Positions 22,437-32,627 of a DNA stretch of 64,000 nt are shown in pieces. This DNA comes from Odontocerum albicorne (taxonomy: Eukaryota > Arthropoda > Insecta > Trichoptera > Odontoceridae). A model generated the notes under the pieces. It saw only the letters and a program-made list of their open reading frames with translations. It did not search any database and was not told the DNA's origin. The stretch is from NCBI GenBank assembly GCA_949825065.1, contig OX463848.1:31773491-31837490 (forward strand), given 5' to 3'. Numbering within the stretch: the first letter of the stretch is position 1; every line of letters starts with the position of its first letter. The position numbers and the translations under genes were made by a program.

Positions 22437-23250
22437 TATTACTATTATCTCATTTTGTTCCCACGAGAGATTGCAACCATCATTGTTGACAAGTTGAATA
22501 CTGGACCTTTGACAAGAGGTGAAGGCTGACGTGTTCTATCTTCGCGGCTGACCCTTACTGAGAAATATAAAAACAGGCGACGCTAGGCCTCTATGATACA
22601 ATAGAGTGAGTCCCGATGAGTCTCTTCGATAAGAGTCCCCATAAGTGTCTTCTAAAAACCTTGAGTATAGTCAATAGCGCTAAGATTTTAAAAGGGATTT
22701 AATTGAAAACGTGGCTGGAATCTTTTCATAAAAAAATGGTACTTATACGAGTAGCAATCAAACCAATCATACTCGTATCTCTCTCGATGGAGGTTAGGTG
22801 TCTTTCCAATATCGTCTGGTAAGAACTCTGATTTTTTACATAGCACTATATAGGGAGGATTTACCGTGTACTACAAGACGCACTTATGCGTCTTTCCTCC
22901 AGGATATATAAGTAAAAAAAAGACTGTCAATGACATACAGGAAAAGAATACTTTGAATATGGTGCAAAAAGAAAAGAAGGCAGATTGGTGAAGCTGGTAG
23001 TGACTAAAAGTATTATGGGGTGGCGAGTAAGAGACGTCTCTGGCAAAGTGACAGACCAAGTCATGTGATGACAAGTTCCCACTGAGTAATGCACTTATCT
23101 CGGTTCAGGACTGAAAGGAGTGTATCATGCGCAAATTATCCGTCGAGTTCCAGATAAAAAAGAGACGAACTGTTTTTTATTAATTAAAAAAGAGCGCACT
23201 GAAGGTGATGTTTTATGTATTTTTGTATAGCCCGGTATAAGAATATAAAA
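22437..23250. other. unassigned DNA
   Basis: 22495-22680 is GC-richer, with AGTCCCGATGAGTCTCTTCG and AAGAGTCCCC able to form a small hairpin; no family is recognised. Minus frame 22871-23074 (67 codons, Phe-rich middle) is unrecognised. Confidence 0.3.
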
Positions 23251-23500
23251 TATATATACATACTATCACGACGTTTCCCTGTGGGGATAGGTAAAGAGGA
23301 TAGAGCGCTTAATATTTCCATTGTGACATGTATTTCGCCCCCTGTATATCCATAAACCTGTAGGTACATCCATAAATACATTACCTTCAATTTCTCAGAT
23401 TTTTTACATTTTCCTCTTTTAAAATATAGAAGAATATTAGTAGTGTAAGGTTTGTGTGCAAGAGAAAGACTGTGAAAACATAGTTAGATCAGATTTTGGA
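23251..23500 (-). pseudogene. LINE-A 3' fragment
   Basis: CATACTATCACGACGTTTCC, GGGGATAGGTAAAGAGGATA and ATTTCGCCCCCTGTA are the LINE-A 3' end in reverse complement. It is degenerate beyond 23420. Confidence 0.55.
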
Positions 23501-24454
23501 AAAAAGTTAGCAACCGAATAATAGAAGATTCTTCGTTACGAGATTTTTGACTGTAGAGAGGGCGAAGTTTGTGTGAAATTTGCGTTTGACATAAAAGTTT
23601 AGAAATCCGTTCTTTAAGCTTACCCTGCAAGTAACACGGCTTGATGATATGCGTGTACGTATGTTCATTCAAAATATTTGTTCCAAACCATACTATCGTT
23701 GGTATTTCTGAACAACGTTTTTTTCTATACATTTCAGAGTTATATAAATAACCGATTCGATTATGAAAAATCTTTAGGGCACATTATTCCTTGATCACTT
23801 TTGGAAATTGTGACCAAAATTTTTCTGGTCAAAGATTATGAACGTCGTCATAAATTTTGATGAAAAGACAATTTTTCGTCATCGCGAGGTTTGAATTAAC
23901 GGCTCTAATTTACATTTTGTTTCAAAAATCCCTTAACTTAATGTGTACCCACTATAAACAAGGTAAAAGAGGAACGAGGGTAAATCAGCCGACAGGCAAC
24001 TCTTTAAGCCTGTTCTGGGGAGATTAAAAAACTTTCCTACCAAGTATTTACATACTTTATACAGCTTTGGATGGGAATTTCTTGTAGATGTTTATACCTC
24101 ACGTATGACATTTTACCGCGAGCAGATATAACATGTCTCTAAAATGGCGAGATGATGCAGCTTTATAAAATATTTTAAATATTCTAATTAGCCATAGATT
24201 TTACTTTGGTTAAATAATGAATTTAGATACTTTTGATAGTTCTCTGCAAGGTTGTATTGTGTTTCTCGGATAATTATTATTTGGACGAAATTTTCGTTGT
24301 TAACTTCATTCCAAAGAAATGCTGACTGTTTAATATATTATTATGAAAGATAATATTTTAACGGGCATTATTTATCTAAATTTCTTAAGCAGTTTTGCTA
24401 AATCATTTTGAAGTTGGATCAAAATAAGTAGTTTTTTTAATTGCTTGATGTTTT
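23501..24454. other. unassigned DNA
   Basis: An 82-codon minus frame (23484-23732) is unrecognised. 23840-23900 has a run of similar words (CGTCATAAATTTTGATG, TTCGTCATCGCGAGG). No repeat family is assigned. Confidence 0.3.
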
Positions 24455-24830
24455 TTTCAAATACCATTACGACGTTTTCCTGTTGGAGTGTGCAGAGAGG
24501 ACAGAACGCAAGATATTCCTATTTCGAAACCCATTCATAGGTTCTTCCACATTCATATATCTTGTCATACAACCTCTACGATTTCTTTGCTCCTTACATT
24601 TCCTCCTTTCAAAAAATTTTCATTTGATCCAATCATACTTTTCTTGTTCTTCATCTAGCATGCATTCCACTCACATTGGTACTGCAAATTAGTTTGATAA
24701 CTATTTATTCATTCATTCGTTCATTCTACGTGCCCAAACCATCTCCAGAGTACTCTTCTTTATTTTATTCAATACAGCCTACGTAATCATCAAACAAAAT
24801 GTTATTTATTATTTGATTTTTAATTAATTT
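24455..24830 (-). pseudogene. LINE-A fragment
   Basis: ATACCATTACGACGTTTTCC, GTGTGCAGAGAGGACAGAAC and later TTCATTCTACGTGCCCAAAC follow the LINE-A reverse-complement order. The last phrase is antisense to the F/L-G-H-V/M-x-R segment. Many breaks. Confidence 0.6.
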
Positions 24831-25015
24831 TATATTTATTATTTGATTTTGAACTAACGAGTATAGTTGCGGCTATGCCCTGTTTGTTAGAACACTGGTT
24901 TAGCACCCATGGTTTCAAGCTGTTTATGATGGCTCCCAAAAAGGGTCCCAATTCAGTTATAGAGTTCATTGCAAGCTTGCGTGTGATTATTAAGTCCGTG
25001 GTAGTATTGTTAATT

Positions 25016-25262
25016 TTATAATTTATTTTTATCGAACACTGTTTATTCCACTTTTTTGTGACGGTATAACCCTACCGGTTTCAAGGCGTTTACCTCATCT
25101 TCAGGGGAGCGCAAACAAGACCCCTAAAGATGAGGTGAAAGCCTTGAAACTGGTAGGGTTATACCGTCACAAAAAAGTGGAATAAACAGTGTTTGATAAA
25201 AATAAATGACAATGTCGTTAAACCTCCACAACGTCAATGCCTTAACTATAAACAACATATTG
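25016..25262. repeat. Penelope-like terminal repeats, head-to-head palindrome
   Basis: Two copies lie in inverted orientation: left arm about 25022-25107, right arm about 25119-25206 with extra family sequence to 25262. Both arms contain GACGGTATAACCC or its complement and the CTTGAAAC/GTTTCAAG word. An RNA of this region would fold into a hairpin with ~85-bp arms. Inverted and tandem terminal repeats are typical of Penelope-like elements; no ORF remains. Confidence 0.75.
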
Positions 25263-25763
25263 TTAATTTCGTATGCCATGTTAATGCTTACACATACAGA
25301 CTGATTGTGAGCTATGTGCCTACTTCACTGTTTACGTACAAATCCAAAAACCTGTTTAACATATGCGTCGTTGTCGTTGCTGGGATTCGTAGTGGAGGAT
25401 CCTTTCGTCGTTCCAATCTCAATTCCTAGTCTGTGTAGTGAGTGAGACGTTGTATACCAGCAAACTCGCCAGCCCCACCTCTATACTGGATCCGATGGCA
25501 CATCAAAATAAGACGATTGGAGCACACCGGCATGAGTTTTTTTTTCTCTTTTTGACTGAAATACGAGTATATGACCAAAGTCATAATTTTCTTTATACTA
25601 CTGAAAATTAGGTGAAAAAAGGCATATGTCATTCGAAGGGACACATGTACATCACTTGTGAAGGTATTAAGAAAATATTTCTAAATGGAAAGAAAAATAT
25701 TTTCATTCTTTTAAATGACAAGGCATGAAATTAAGGTGATTCAACCATCTAATAGCAACTTTT
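25263..25763. other. unassigned DNA
   Basis: Frames at 25193-25429 plus and 25426-25644 minus are unrecognised. No window repeat beyond the palindrome's edge. Confidence 0.3.
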
Positions 25764-25825
25764 GTTTCAGGAAGCTTTGCAATATCACAAATGTGTTTCA
25801 GGAAGCTTTGCAATATTACAAATGT
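25764..25825. repeat. 31-bp direct repeat, two copies
   Basis: GTTTCAGGAAGCTTTGCAAT, then AT(C/T)ACAAATGT occurs twice in a row. Confidence 0.8.
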
Positions 25826-26602
25826 GGGGGGATGTGGAGAACTTACTCGTGGTCCTTCTTCGTACATTGAATTTGTGTATCAATTACAAATTTAGGACAC
25901 AACTTAAAACACGAAAGTTAAATATTAATTTCTTTGAAAAATAACTCCAAAAAAAATAATATTTTTAAAGAGATATTTCCGAAAATAAGCTTTTAATCAT
26001 TTTCGGAATCAATGGAACATTGGGAATGATTCGAAAATGTATTGGATTATTTTTGTAAAGCGAAAATGCTTTAAAAGGGAAATACATTCACAAAGGTTCC
26101 AATCCTTCTAACTCAGTAGCCAAAAGTGTACTCAAAGAGCTAGTGCTTACAAAAATGCGAAATATTTCTTGATTATTTTCCTTCATCATTTGAAGAAGTA
26201 AGGGTCATTTATTTAATTAAAAAATATTCTCTAAGTAAGAAAAAAAAAACATTATAATTTTTGCAAACTAAATGTATCTTGTTCAATATGATTTAATAAT
26301 TCTACTATTAAGGTTAGTCAGATTTGGATATGGTACATAATTTTATTTATCTTGCGTTAAGAGTTAATGGCAATCTCCGTAAAGCAGTTGATAAAATTAC
26401 ATCTATCTTTTGACCCATGGGTTGCGTTGCCCTAATTTTTTAGTCTGTTTTTTTCAGGGGTTTTTAATGTTTTTCCGGTTGGTTGGAAGATATTGTCACA
26501 GTGTATCTATTGAAAATATTATACAATAACGGTGAATATGAAACTGAAAAAAGTATAGCGAAGATTATACATTGTAATATTTGTTTTCATGCTTCATATC
26601 TA
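25826..26602. other. unassigned AT-rich DNA
   Basis: No gene or window repeat is recognised. Confidence 0.3.
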
Positions 26603-27218
26603 TGAGGGGAGGTCAATATATTCGCGGAATGAAGGGAAAAAAGACATTTTTCCTCTTTAAACTTATTCCCTCTTATTTTCAGATCTTTAAATAAGCTTTT
26701 TTGTACCCACAAAAAATTGGCTTTCGCCCTCAAAATAAATCAAAATTGAACTTTTCACTTATTTATCCATCGTCCGTAAATTTCATCCCTCGAAGTTCTT
26801 TTTTCATATTTGAAAATAATAGTCAGACAGACTTAGGTCTGGGTGGTAGAGAGGGTGATTTAATGTTTGAAACCCACAGTTGTGAAGAGCAGCTAATGGA
26901 GAATCGCCTTTGTGCATGGAAGCATTGACATGCAAAAGCAACACCCATTTTGTCCATTTTGCTCTATTTTTCTCTGATTTGAGTTGTTTTCCCTTGTTTT
27001 GTGAGAAACTTAATGATGACGCGATAGTAATTTTTTTCCATACTTGGGATGTTATAAACGTTTGAAAAACTCTCCCGACGATGTCTTAAACAAAACTGTT
27101 AAAATATTAGTAAAAGTTGATGAATATACTAATAATAAGTCCTATTATCGTAACACGGGCATGCGCATTACCACCCCCTCCTTAACCCCTTCATTTCGCG
27201 AATTTATTGACCTCCTCT
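26603..27218. mobile_element. inverted-repeat element (MITE-like), ~616 bp
   Basis: Left end GAGGGGAGGTCAATATATTC plus GCGGAATGAAGGG; right end CCCCTTCATTTCGCG plus AATTTATTGACCTCCTC. These are inverted copies of ~33 bp with few mismatches. The interior has only a 75-codon frame (26701-26928) with no recognised motif, so it is probably a non-autonomous element. A partial second copy lies at 35130-35346. No clear target duplication was found, so the superfamily is open; a Tc1/mariner-like origin is a guess. Confidence 0.7.
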
Positions 27219-28110
27219 TGTGAGTGTGATTATTTTACATTTGATTATGTTTTGTATAATCTGTATGTAATTAAAAAACTATTCATTTTCTAGTGAAGTA
27301 TTAAAATTAATATTGCTTTGAAAATGGAAACAATACTTTTGAAACAACATCGAGTATTTATTGTAAAAAAAAAGTTTTTTCACTTTTTGACTACAAGCTC
27401 GAAAATTCGACCGAATTTCATTTAACGCATTTGTTTTTCTCTTTTGTTTCTGATACAATTTCGTTTTGGGTGTCTTGATTTCAGCCCGCTTTACGGGAGC
27501 ACGGCTTATGTGGATCAAGAAACAAATTGGATGCAAGGGAACGACATGGTTATTGTGTGTGCCCATCATCCCTAATGTATGTATTCCATAATAATTTCCC
27601 TGCTTTCACAAACACGTATTACGCAGTTATGACGGGTATAATTGATTAGAGGCTTGTCTCCCAGGCGCACAAATTGCGATGAAATCATTTTCTTAAGTGA
27701 CTCGCTTGTAATTTTGGAATTCCTTTCACTTGAGACGAGAACATTTTACTAGTGTGATTTCAAAATGAGTTCACTCCATTTTGGAATAACTCGACTTAAT
27801 ATTTTAAGCCAGTTGAATTTATGAAATCTACTGGAAATAATTTACGTACCGTATATTTTTTACCTAAATTTGACTTTCTTAAAAGCTTTCTATAAAGACA
27901 GATCATTAAATGTGTTTCTCCATGAATATATTACAGAATATGTAATTCATTTATTAAAATATACATTACACTTTTAACTGAATATAGTAAACACAGCAGA
28001 TGTAAGACCGTTAATTATTAAATTTGGATGTTAAAAGTTAATAAAAAAATATTTTTGTTTTTTAAGTCGAGTCTTATAATAGTGTATATTTGCTGCTGAT
28101 CGAGTAACCT
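27219..28110. other. unassigned AT-rich DNA
   Basis: A 96-codon minus frame (27279-27569) is Lys/Asn-rich and unrecognised. Nothing else seen. Confidence 0.3.
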
Positions 28111-28114
28111 TTCG

Positions 28115-28850
28115 AACAAGTCGACAATTTCAAATATCTAGGAAGCTTAATAACTCGTGCCTTTGAACCATATAGAGAAGTGAGATGCCGAGTGGAATTT
28201 GATTGTGCAGGATTTTTCAAGAAAAGATGATTAAGTGCTTTCTATCTGTCATCCTGTCCGTCATGTCTGAGGATGACGGCAGCCGTCGATGACCCTTTTA
28301 ATGGTCTCCTTCCATCTGGATCTGTCTCGGGTCGATCGGCGAGCATCCGATTTTGAAGATCCCGTCGCAATCCTGATCCGGTCAAACCATCTTGTTGGGG
28401 GTCTTCCTCGAGATCTCGTTCCTTCAACGCTTCTGACGATCACAAGTTTCTCCAGACTATTCGGCTTTCTTCTCATGATGTGGTTGAAATACTGCAGGAC
28501 ACGTCGCATACATAATGACGAGAGGCGATCCTTTATTTTGAGCTCGGCTAAGAGTGCCATATTTGTTTGCACGACTGTCCATGGTATCTGGAGAATTCTG
28601 CGCCAACACAACATTTCAAAGGCATCGGTCCGTAATCTTCCCGATTCTCCCGAGGTCCAAGTATCAACACCATGCAATTGAGAAGTCCAAGCATCAACAC
28701 CATGCAAACTATTGAGAAGATCAGTTTTGGGACGAGCCTCATTTTCGTGTTTTTTGTACTGTAATATTTAGTACTATATATACTCTATACTACTTTATGG
28801 TGTTGAGACATGGACCATAATGACCAGAATACTAAATAAACTAAAACGTT
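28115..28850 (+). pseudogene. LINE reverse transcriptase remnant split by an inverted LINE piece
   Basis: At 28120 the plus strand reads VDNFKYLGSLITRAFEPY, the F-K-Y-L-G-S motif that follows the polymerase core in RTE-like LINEs. At 28772 it resumes YYIYSILLYGVETWT, the next conserved motif. Normally these lie ~50 residues apart. Here ~500 bp of minus-strand LINE (28240-28745) sit between them. Neither half is functional. Confidence 0.7.
28240..28745 (-). pseudogene. RTE-like LINE C-terminus inserted in reverse
   Basis: The 148-codon frame ending at 28261 reads TDAFEMLCWRRILQIPWT, then LAELKIKDRLSSLCMRRVL, FNHIMRR, SRGRPPTRWFDRI and DRSRWKETIKRVIDG. This is the complete C-terminal order of the F-E-M-x-C-W-R-R-x-L-x-I-P-W-T family. 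A short repeat at its start duplicates HGVD-x-WTS, encoded by CATCAACACCATGCAA twice (28660-28710). The upstream polymerase domain is absent. It looks younger than its host LINE because its frame is longer. Confidence 0.8.
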
Positions 28851-29532
28851 ATGTAGTTTCTTCGGACAACGCTCAAAATTTCTTGTTATCGTCGTATCTT
28901 AAACACGCTAAACAGGTGTAGAACGAGAGCTTTTAAATACCACAAAATGACACAAGTTTACCTTTATAGGTATATTGAGAGGAGAAATAAAATATTTTAT
29001 AAAATTAATATTGATGGGCTAAATCGAGGGTTAACGCGCAATCGTTATAATGCGCCAGTCTTTTGTCGGTTATATACTTATATCAGTTATGCAACTTTCT
29101 GTGTGAATCCAGAGAGTTGAGAAGCTGTTCCGTGCCGCCAGAGGCAGAGATATTTTCTCAAGAGTGACCATCAAGGCCAGAGAGACCGAATAATTTTTAC
29201 CTTCAATTTATTATATAAAAAAAACTGTTATTTCCTTTCTACCTAAAATACGTGGCCAAACATTTATCTAGGCGGGTCACATTATGTCCAAAAGAAGCTG
29301 TTGCAATCCAGAAGACAAAAAAATGATAATAATTGCAATTCAATGAAACGATTGATATATTTATTATGTCAATAATGACACTTTTCCTTTATAATTATAT
29401 TAATCCATTACAATGACTTCGTAAATAATCAGTGAGAAAAATGAAGCTGCATTGTATCGTCTATCAATTTTCCCAATTTAGATAGCATACTTGTATTGTA
29501 TTGTATTACACTTTCATTAAATATAGTACAAT
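28851..29532. other. unassigned DNA
   Basis: No gene recognised. The first part may continue the host LINE, but no further motif is readable. Confidence 0.3.
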
Positions 29533-29697
29533 CTGTAGGGTTTATTGCCATGTGACAATATTTTCCAACCAACCAGAATGATATTAAAGATGCTTTAAGT
29601 GAAAACCAGACTGGAACATTTTCTTTAAAATTTGGGTTTAAACGGCATTCGAACCCGTAACCTCCGGGCTGGGAGACAAGTGTCTTACTTTTTGTGG
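29533..29697 (-). repeat. SINE-1 copy
   Basis: GGGTTTATTGCCATGTGACA, TTCCAACCAACCAGAATG, AGTGAAAACCAGACTGGAA and CGAACCCGTAACCTCCGGGC are tail, middle and B box in reverse complement. The A box is cut off where the 29699 array begins. Confidence 0.8.
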
Positions 29698-29698
29698 A

Positions 29699-29932
29699 TA
29701 TTCTTAATATCACTTTATAATTTTTGTTGATATTCTTAATATCGCTTCATGCTTGTTGATATTCTTCATATCGCTTCAAGTTTGTTGTTGATATTCTTAT
29801 TATCGTTTCATGCTTGTTGTTGATATTATTCACATCGTTTCATGCTTGTTGTTGATATTTTTCACATCGCTTAGTGCTTGTTGTTGATATTTTAGCGATA
29901 TGCTTCTTGTTTGAAGAGATGATGATAGTAGT
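29699..29932. repeat. ~31-bp minisatellite, left part
   Basis: The unit GTTGTTGATATTCTTATTAT, then CGCTTCATGCTT is repeated about seven times with variation. It starts exactly at the SINE-1 end and resumes at 30334 after an insertion. Confidence 0.8.
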
Positions 29933-30333
29933 TGTTGGTAAATAAATAAAATACGTTAAATCGCAATGTGGAAGGAGAGAGTGAATGAATGTTTTATTTA
30001 TCAGTATGTGGGTATTTATAACATTTCAGAATGGGCGCGGGAGTGCGCCCGCGATATATTTTTATCTCGCTTCTGTGCGTGCAGAAATGGTCAATTGAAG
30101 TATTGTAGATATCGTAAATAGTATTGTGGGTAACAATTTATTTATGGAATCGGTGAGACAGCGTGATGCGCTCTCTTTCTACTATGGAATGCGGCGCGAT
30201 GTCCGGCCGCGTCAATGTTTTGGTATGTGACCTTCGGACTGTAAAATATAATTCGTCAAGGTATCCAAAGGTCGTTTCGTCGGTCGTTGACCGTATGTGT
30301 TGACAATATTCAGCGACGACCGTGGTTCCCACA
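29933..30333 (-). mobile_element. LTR-like insertion (possible solo LTR)
   Basis: On the minus strand this starts TGTGGGAACCACGG and ends TTTACCAACA, the TG...CA form of an LTR. It holds TATAAATACCCAC, then GATAAATAAAACATTC, plausible promoter and polyadenylation signals in LTR order. GC is higher than the flanks (GGGCGCGGGAGTGCGCCCGC). It interrupts the minisatellite. Exact ends are uncertain: array-phase ATATT flanks suggest the insertion could begin at 29892, but a clean 5-bp duplication beside TG/CA is not seen. Confidence 0.5.
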
Positions 30334-30425
30334 ATATTCTTATTATCGGTTCATGCTTGTTGTTGATACTCTAATTATCGCTTCGTGCTTGTTATTGATA
30401 TACTTAATATCACTTTTAAATTAAT
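30334..30425. repeat. ~31-bp minisatellite, right part
   Basis: ATATTCTTATTATCGGTTCA, then TGCTTGTTGTTGATA continues the 29699 array in register for about two and a half units. Confidence 0.75.
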
Positions 30426-30599
30426 TTGTTTACCTTGATCTAGCTGGGTTTTCATGAATATTCATTATTGAGAAAGTTTTTTTGCATATATAAGAAGAAC
30501 CAAACATCACAAGCATTTTAATTGATAATTCTTCCATATAAATACGAGTATATTTTTCTGTGTTAACATTTTTATAAAACTAAAATACATTTTTCACCT

Positions 30600-30666
30600 T
30601 CGTGGGCCACAAAAATGAACCTCGCGAGCTGGATCTGGCCCTCAGATCTAAGTTTAGTCATGCCTG
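30600..30666. mobile_element. hAT-type transposon end fragment
   Basis: CGTGGGCCACAAAAATGAAC, CTCGCGAGCTGGATCTGGCC and AGTTTAGTCATGCCTG match the widespread hAT terminal pattern in which a GGGCC..GGATCTGGCCC hairpin precedes a final ...GCCTG. The opposite end (CAGGC...) was not found within the preceding kilobase. Only the end remains. Confidence 0.6.
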
Positions 30667-31261
30667 ACATAGAAGCAGGAGCTCTGAAAATACCTCTAGA
30701 TTTTCTAAACTAGCCCTATTGACACATCCTGCATCATTATTTGATTGTAATAATCATATTATGCATCCAAACATCGAAGTCATTATTGCTGGAGTTAATG
30801 ATTTAACACAATTACTGATAACCACGCGATCTCGTGTGGCGAGCTGCAGTAACTTTTATAAGTCAATATAGCTCCGGCATGGTCTCGGTCACATCGGTAA
30901 GTGTGTTTATAGCATGTGACGTAACAACTCCCGACGAAATTTGAAAGTTTTATTTGATCACACAACCACACACAATTTTAAAATACAAACTAGCGTTGTA
31001 TATTATGTAATAGTTATAATGTTTTCGACCGTTTTGAAATTTTTCTTATAAATGTTCTACTTCTGTTCTAATAAAATTTATTGACGTTGGCTAACTAATG
31101 GTTTAGTCTGTAATCATCAATGAATTTGATTTCACATGACGTATCATATTTTTACAAGAAAAAGTAGGCATTAGTACTTTTTACTCTTACATATACACTA
31201 ATAAATAAATTAAAAAAAACACTGCTCATGGATACTTCGGTATTGTTAGTTCGGCATGTTA
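30667..31261. other. unassigned DNA
   Basis: No gene or window repeat is recognised. Confidence 0.3.
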
Positions 31262-32012
31262 AATACTTGTTCTCTATTAACATGCTGATTTTTGTTCAAT
31301 ATTTGTTTTCTATTAACATGCTGATTTTTTTTGTTCAAAATTTGTTGTCTATTAACATGTTGATTTTTATTCAAAAAAAAATCTCTATTAACATGCTGAT
31401 TTTTATTCAAAATTTGTTCTCTATTAAAATACTGATTTTTATTCAAAATTTGTTCTCTATTAACATGCTGATTTTTATTTAAAATTTGTTCTCTATTAAC
31501 ATGCTGATATTTGTTCAAAATGTGTTCTTTATTAACATGTTGAATTTTGATCAAAATTTGTTCTGTATTAACATGTTGAATTTTGATCAAAATTTGTTCT
31601 CTATTAACATGATGATTTTTGATCAAAATTTGTTCTCTATTAACATGATGATTTTTGTTCCAAATTTGTTCTCTATTAACATGTTGATGTTTGATCAAAA
31701 TTTGTTCTCTATTAACATGCTGATTTTTGCTCCAAATTTGTTCTCTATTAACATGTTGAATTTTGATCAAAATTTGTTCAGTATTAACATGTTGAATTTT
31801 GATCAAAATTTGTTCTCTATTAACATGATGATTTTTGATCAAAATTTGTTCTCTATAAACATGCTGATTTTTGTTTCAAATTTGTTCTCTATTAAAATGT
31901 TGATTTTTGATCAACATTTGTTCTGTATTAACATGCTGATTTTTGTTCCAAATTTGTTCTCTATTAACATGTTGATTTTTGGTCAAAATTTGTTCTCTAT
32001 TAACATGCAAAT
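31262..32012. repeat. 36-bp minisatellite, about 20 units
   Basis: The unit TTCTCTATTAACATGCTGAT, then TTTTGTTCAAAATTTG is repeated with base changes and rare indels. Because 36 is a multiple of three and the unit has no stop in several frames, long frames open on both strands (plus 31486-32079, minus 31246-31842), giving 12-residue repeats such as FSINMLIFDQNL and NKNQHVNREQIL. There is no start context, signal peptide or codon bias favouring either strand. Confidence 0.95.
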
Positions 32013-32029
32013 TTTTTATATTCTAATAA

Positions 32030-32252
32030 TTATCTTCTTCTTCTTCTTCTTCCTGGCACTGTCCCAACTCATTGTCTAGGTTGTTGCCTTCATTGTTGGG
32101 GTCAGCTCTTCTCGTTCTCAGGCTGTATATTCTTCGGTTCGGGGTGTCGCTTTCATCTAGGCCGTTTCTCTGCAGGATTTTAGAGCATTGAGTCATCCAA
32201 GAGTTCTTTGGTCTTCCTCTGGACGGCTGTCGAGGAAGATCCAGTCTCCGTT
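32030..32252 (-). pseudogene. RTE-like LINE 3' end (LINE-E)
   Basis: The minus strand reads DLPRQPSRGRPKNSWMTQCS in one frame, then a trailer and a GAAGAA microsatellite tail (32035-32056). The same sequence, less truncated, is at 63165-63530 on the plus strand, so both are 5'-truncated copies of one LINE with a (GAA)n-type 3' tail. Confidence 0.8.
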
Positions 32253-32627
32253 AATTATATTTAAAGAAAAACGGCCAGTCTTTTTGTGCTACAAGTATAT
32301 TAAGAGAAAAATGATTCGTGTTTGTACAAATAAAAAATAACGGTACAATCGTTAATTCAGTTTGGGCATTAATAATAATGACAATTTATATATCACCGTT
32401 TAGATATCAGTTTTTTTTTTCACAAAATGTTCTTATTACACAAAAATAAACTGAAATTATAAAGTATTTACCAAAATTACACTAAAATATAAGATACTAA
32501 TAAATACACAGTCATTTATGTTATAATTTTTTTTGTCTAATATTTGTATGAAAGCCTCCAAAAATCGAAATTAAACAAAGCCCCAAATACTAATAATAAT
32601 TGTTATACTAAAAGAAAATATTAAACA
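32253..32627. other. unassigned AT-rich DNA
   Basis: No gene or window repeat is recognised. Confidence 0.3.

Noticed and set aside
22600..22655. Hammerhead-like GATGAG word with hairpin
   Set aside because: The GAAA element of the core is absent and the hairpin alone is not evidence.
31246..32079. Two ~198-codon frames on opposite strands as repeat proteins
   Set aside because: Both are products of a 36-bp minisatellite without stops; no start context or composition favours either.
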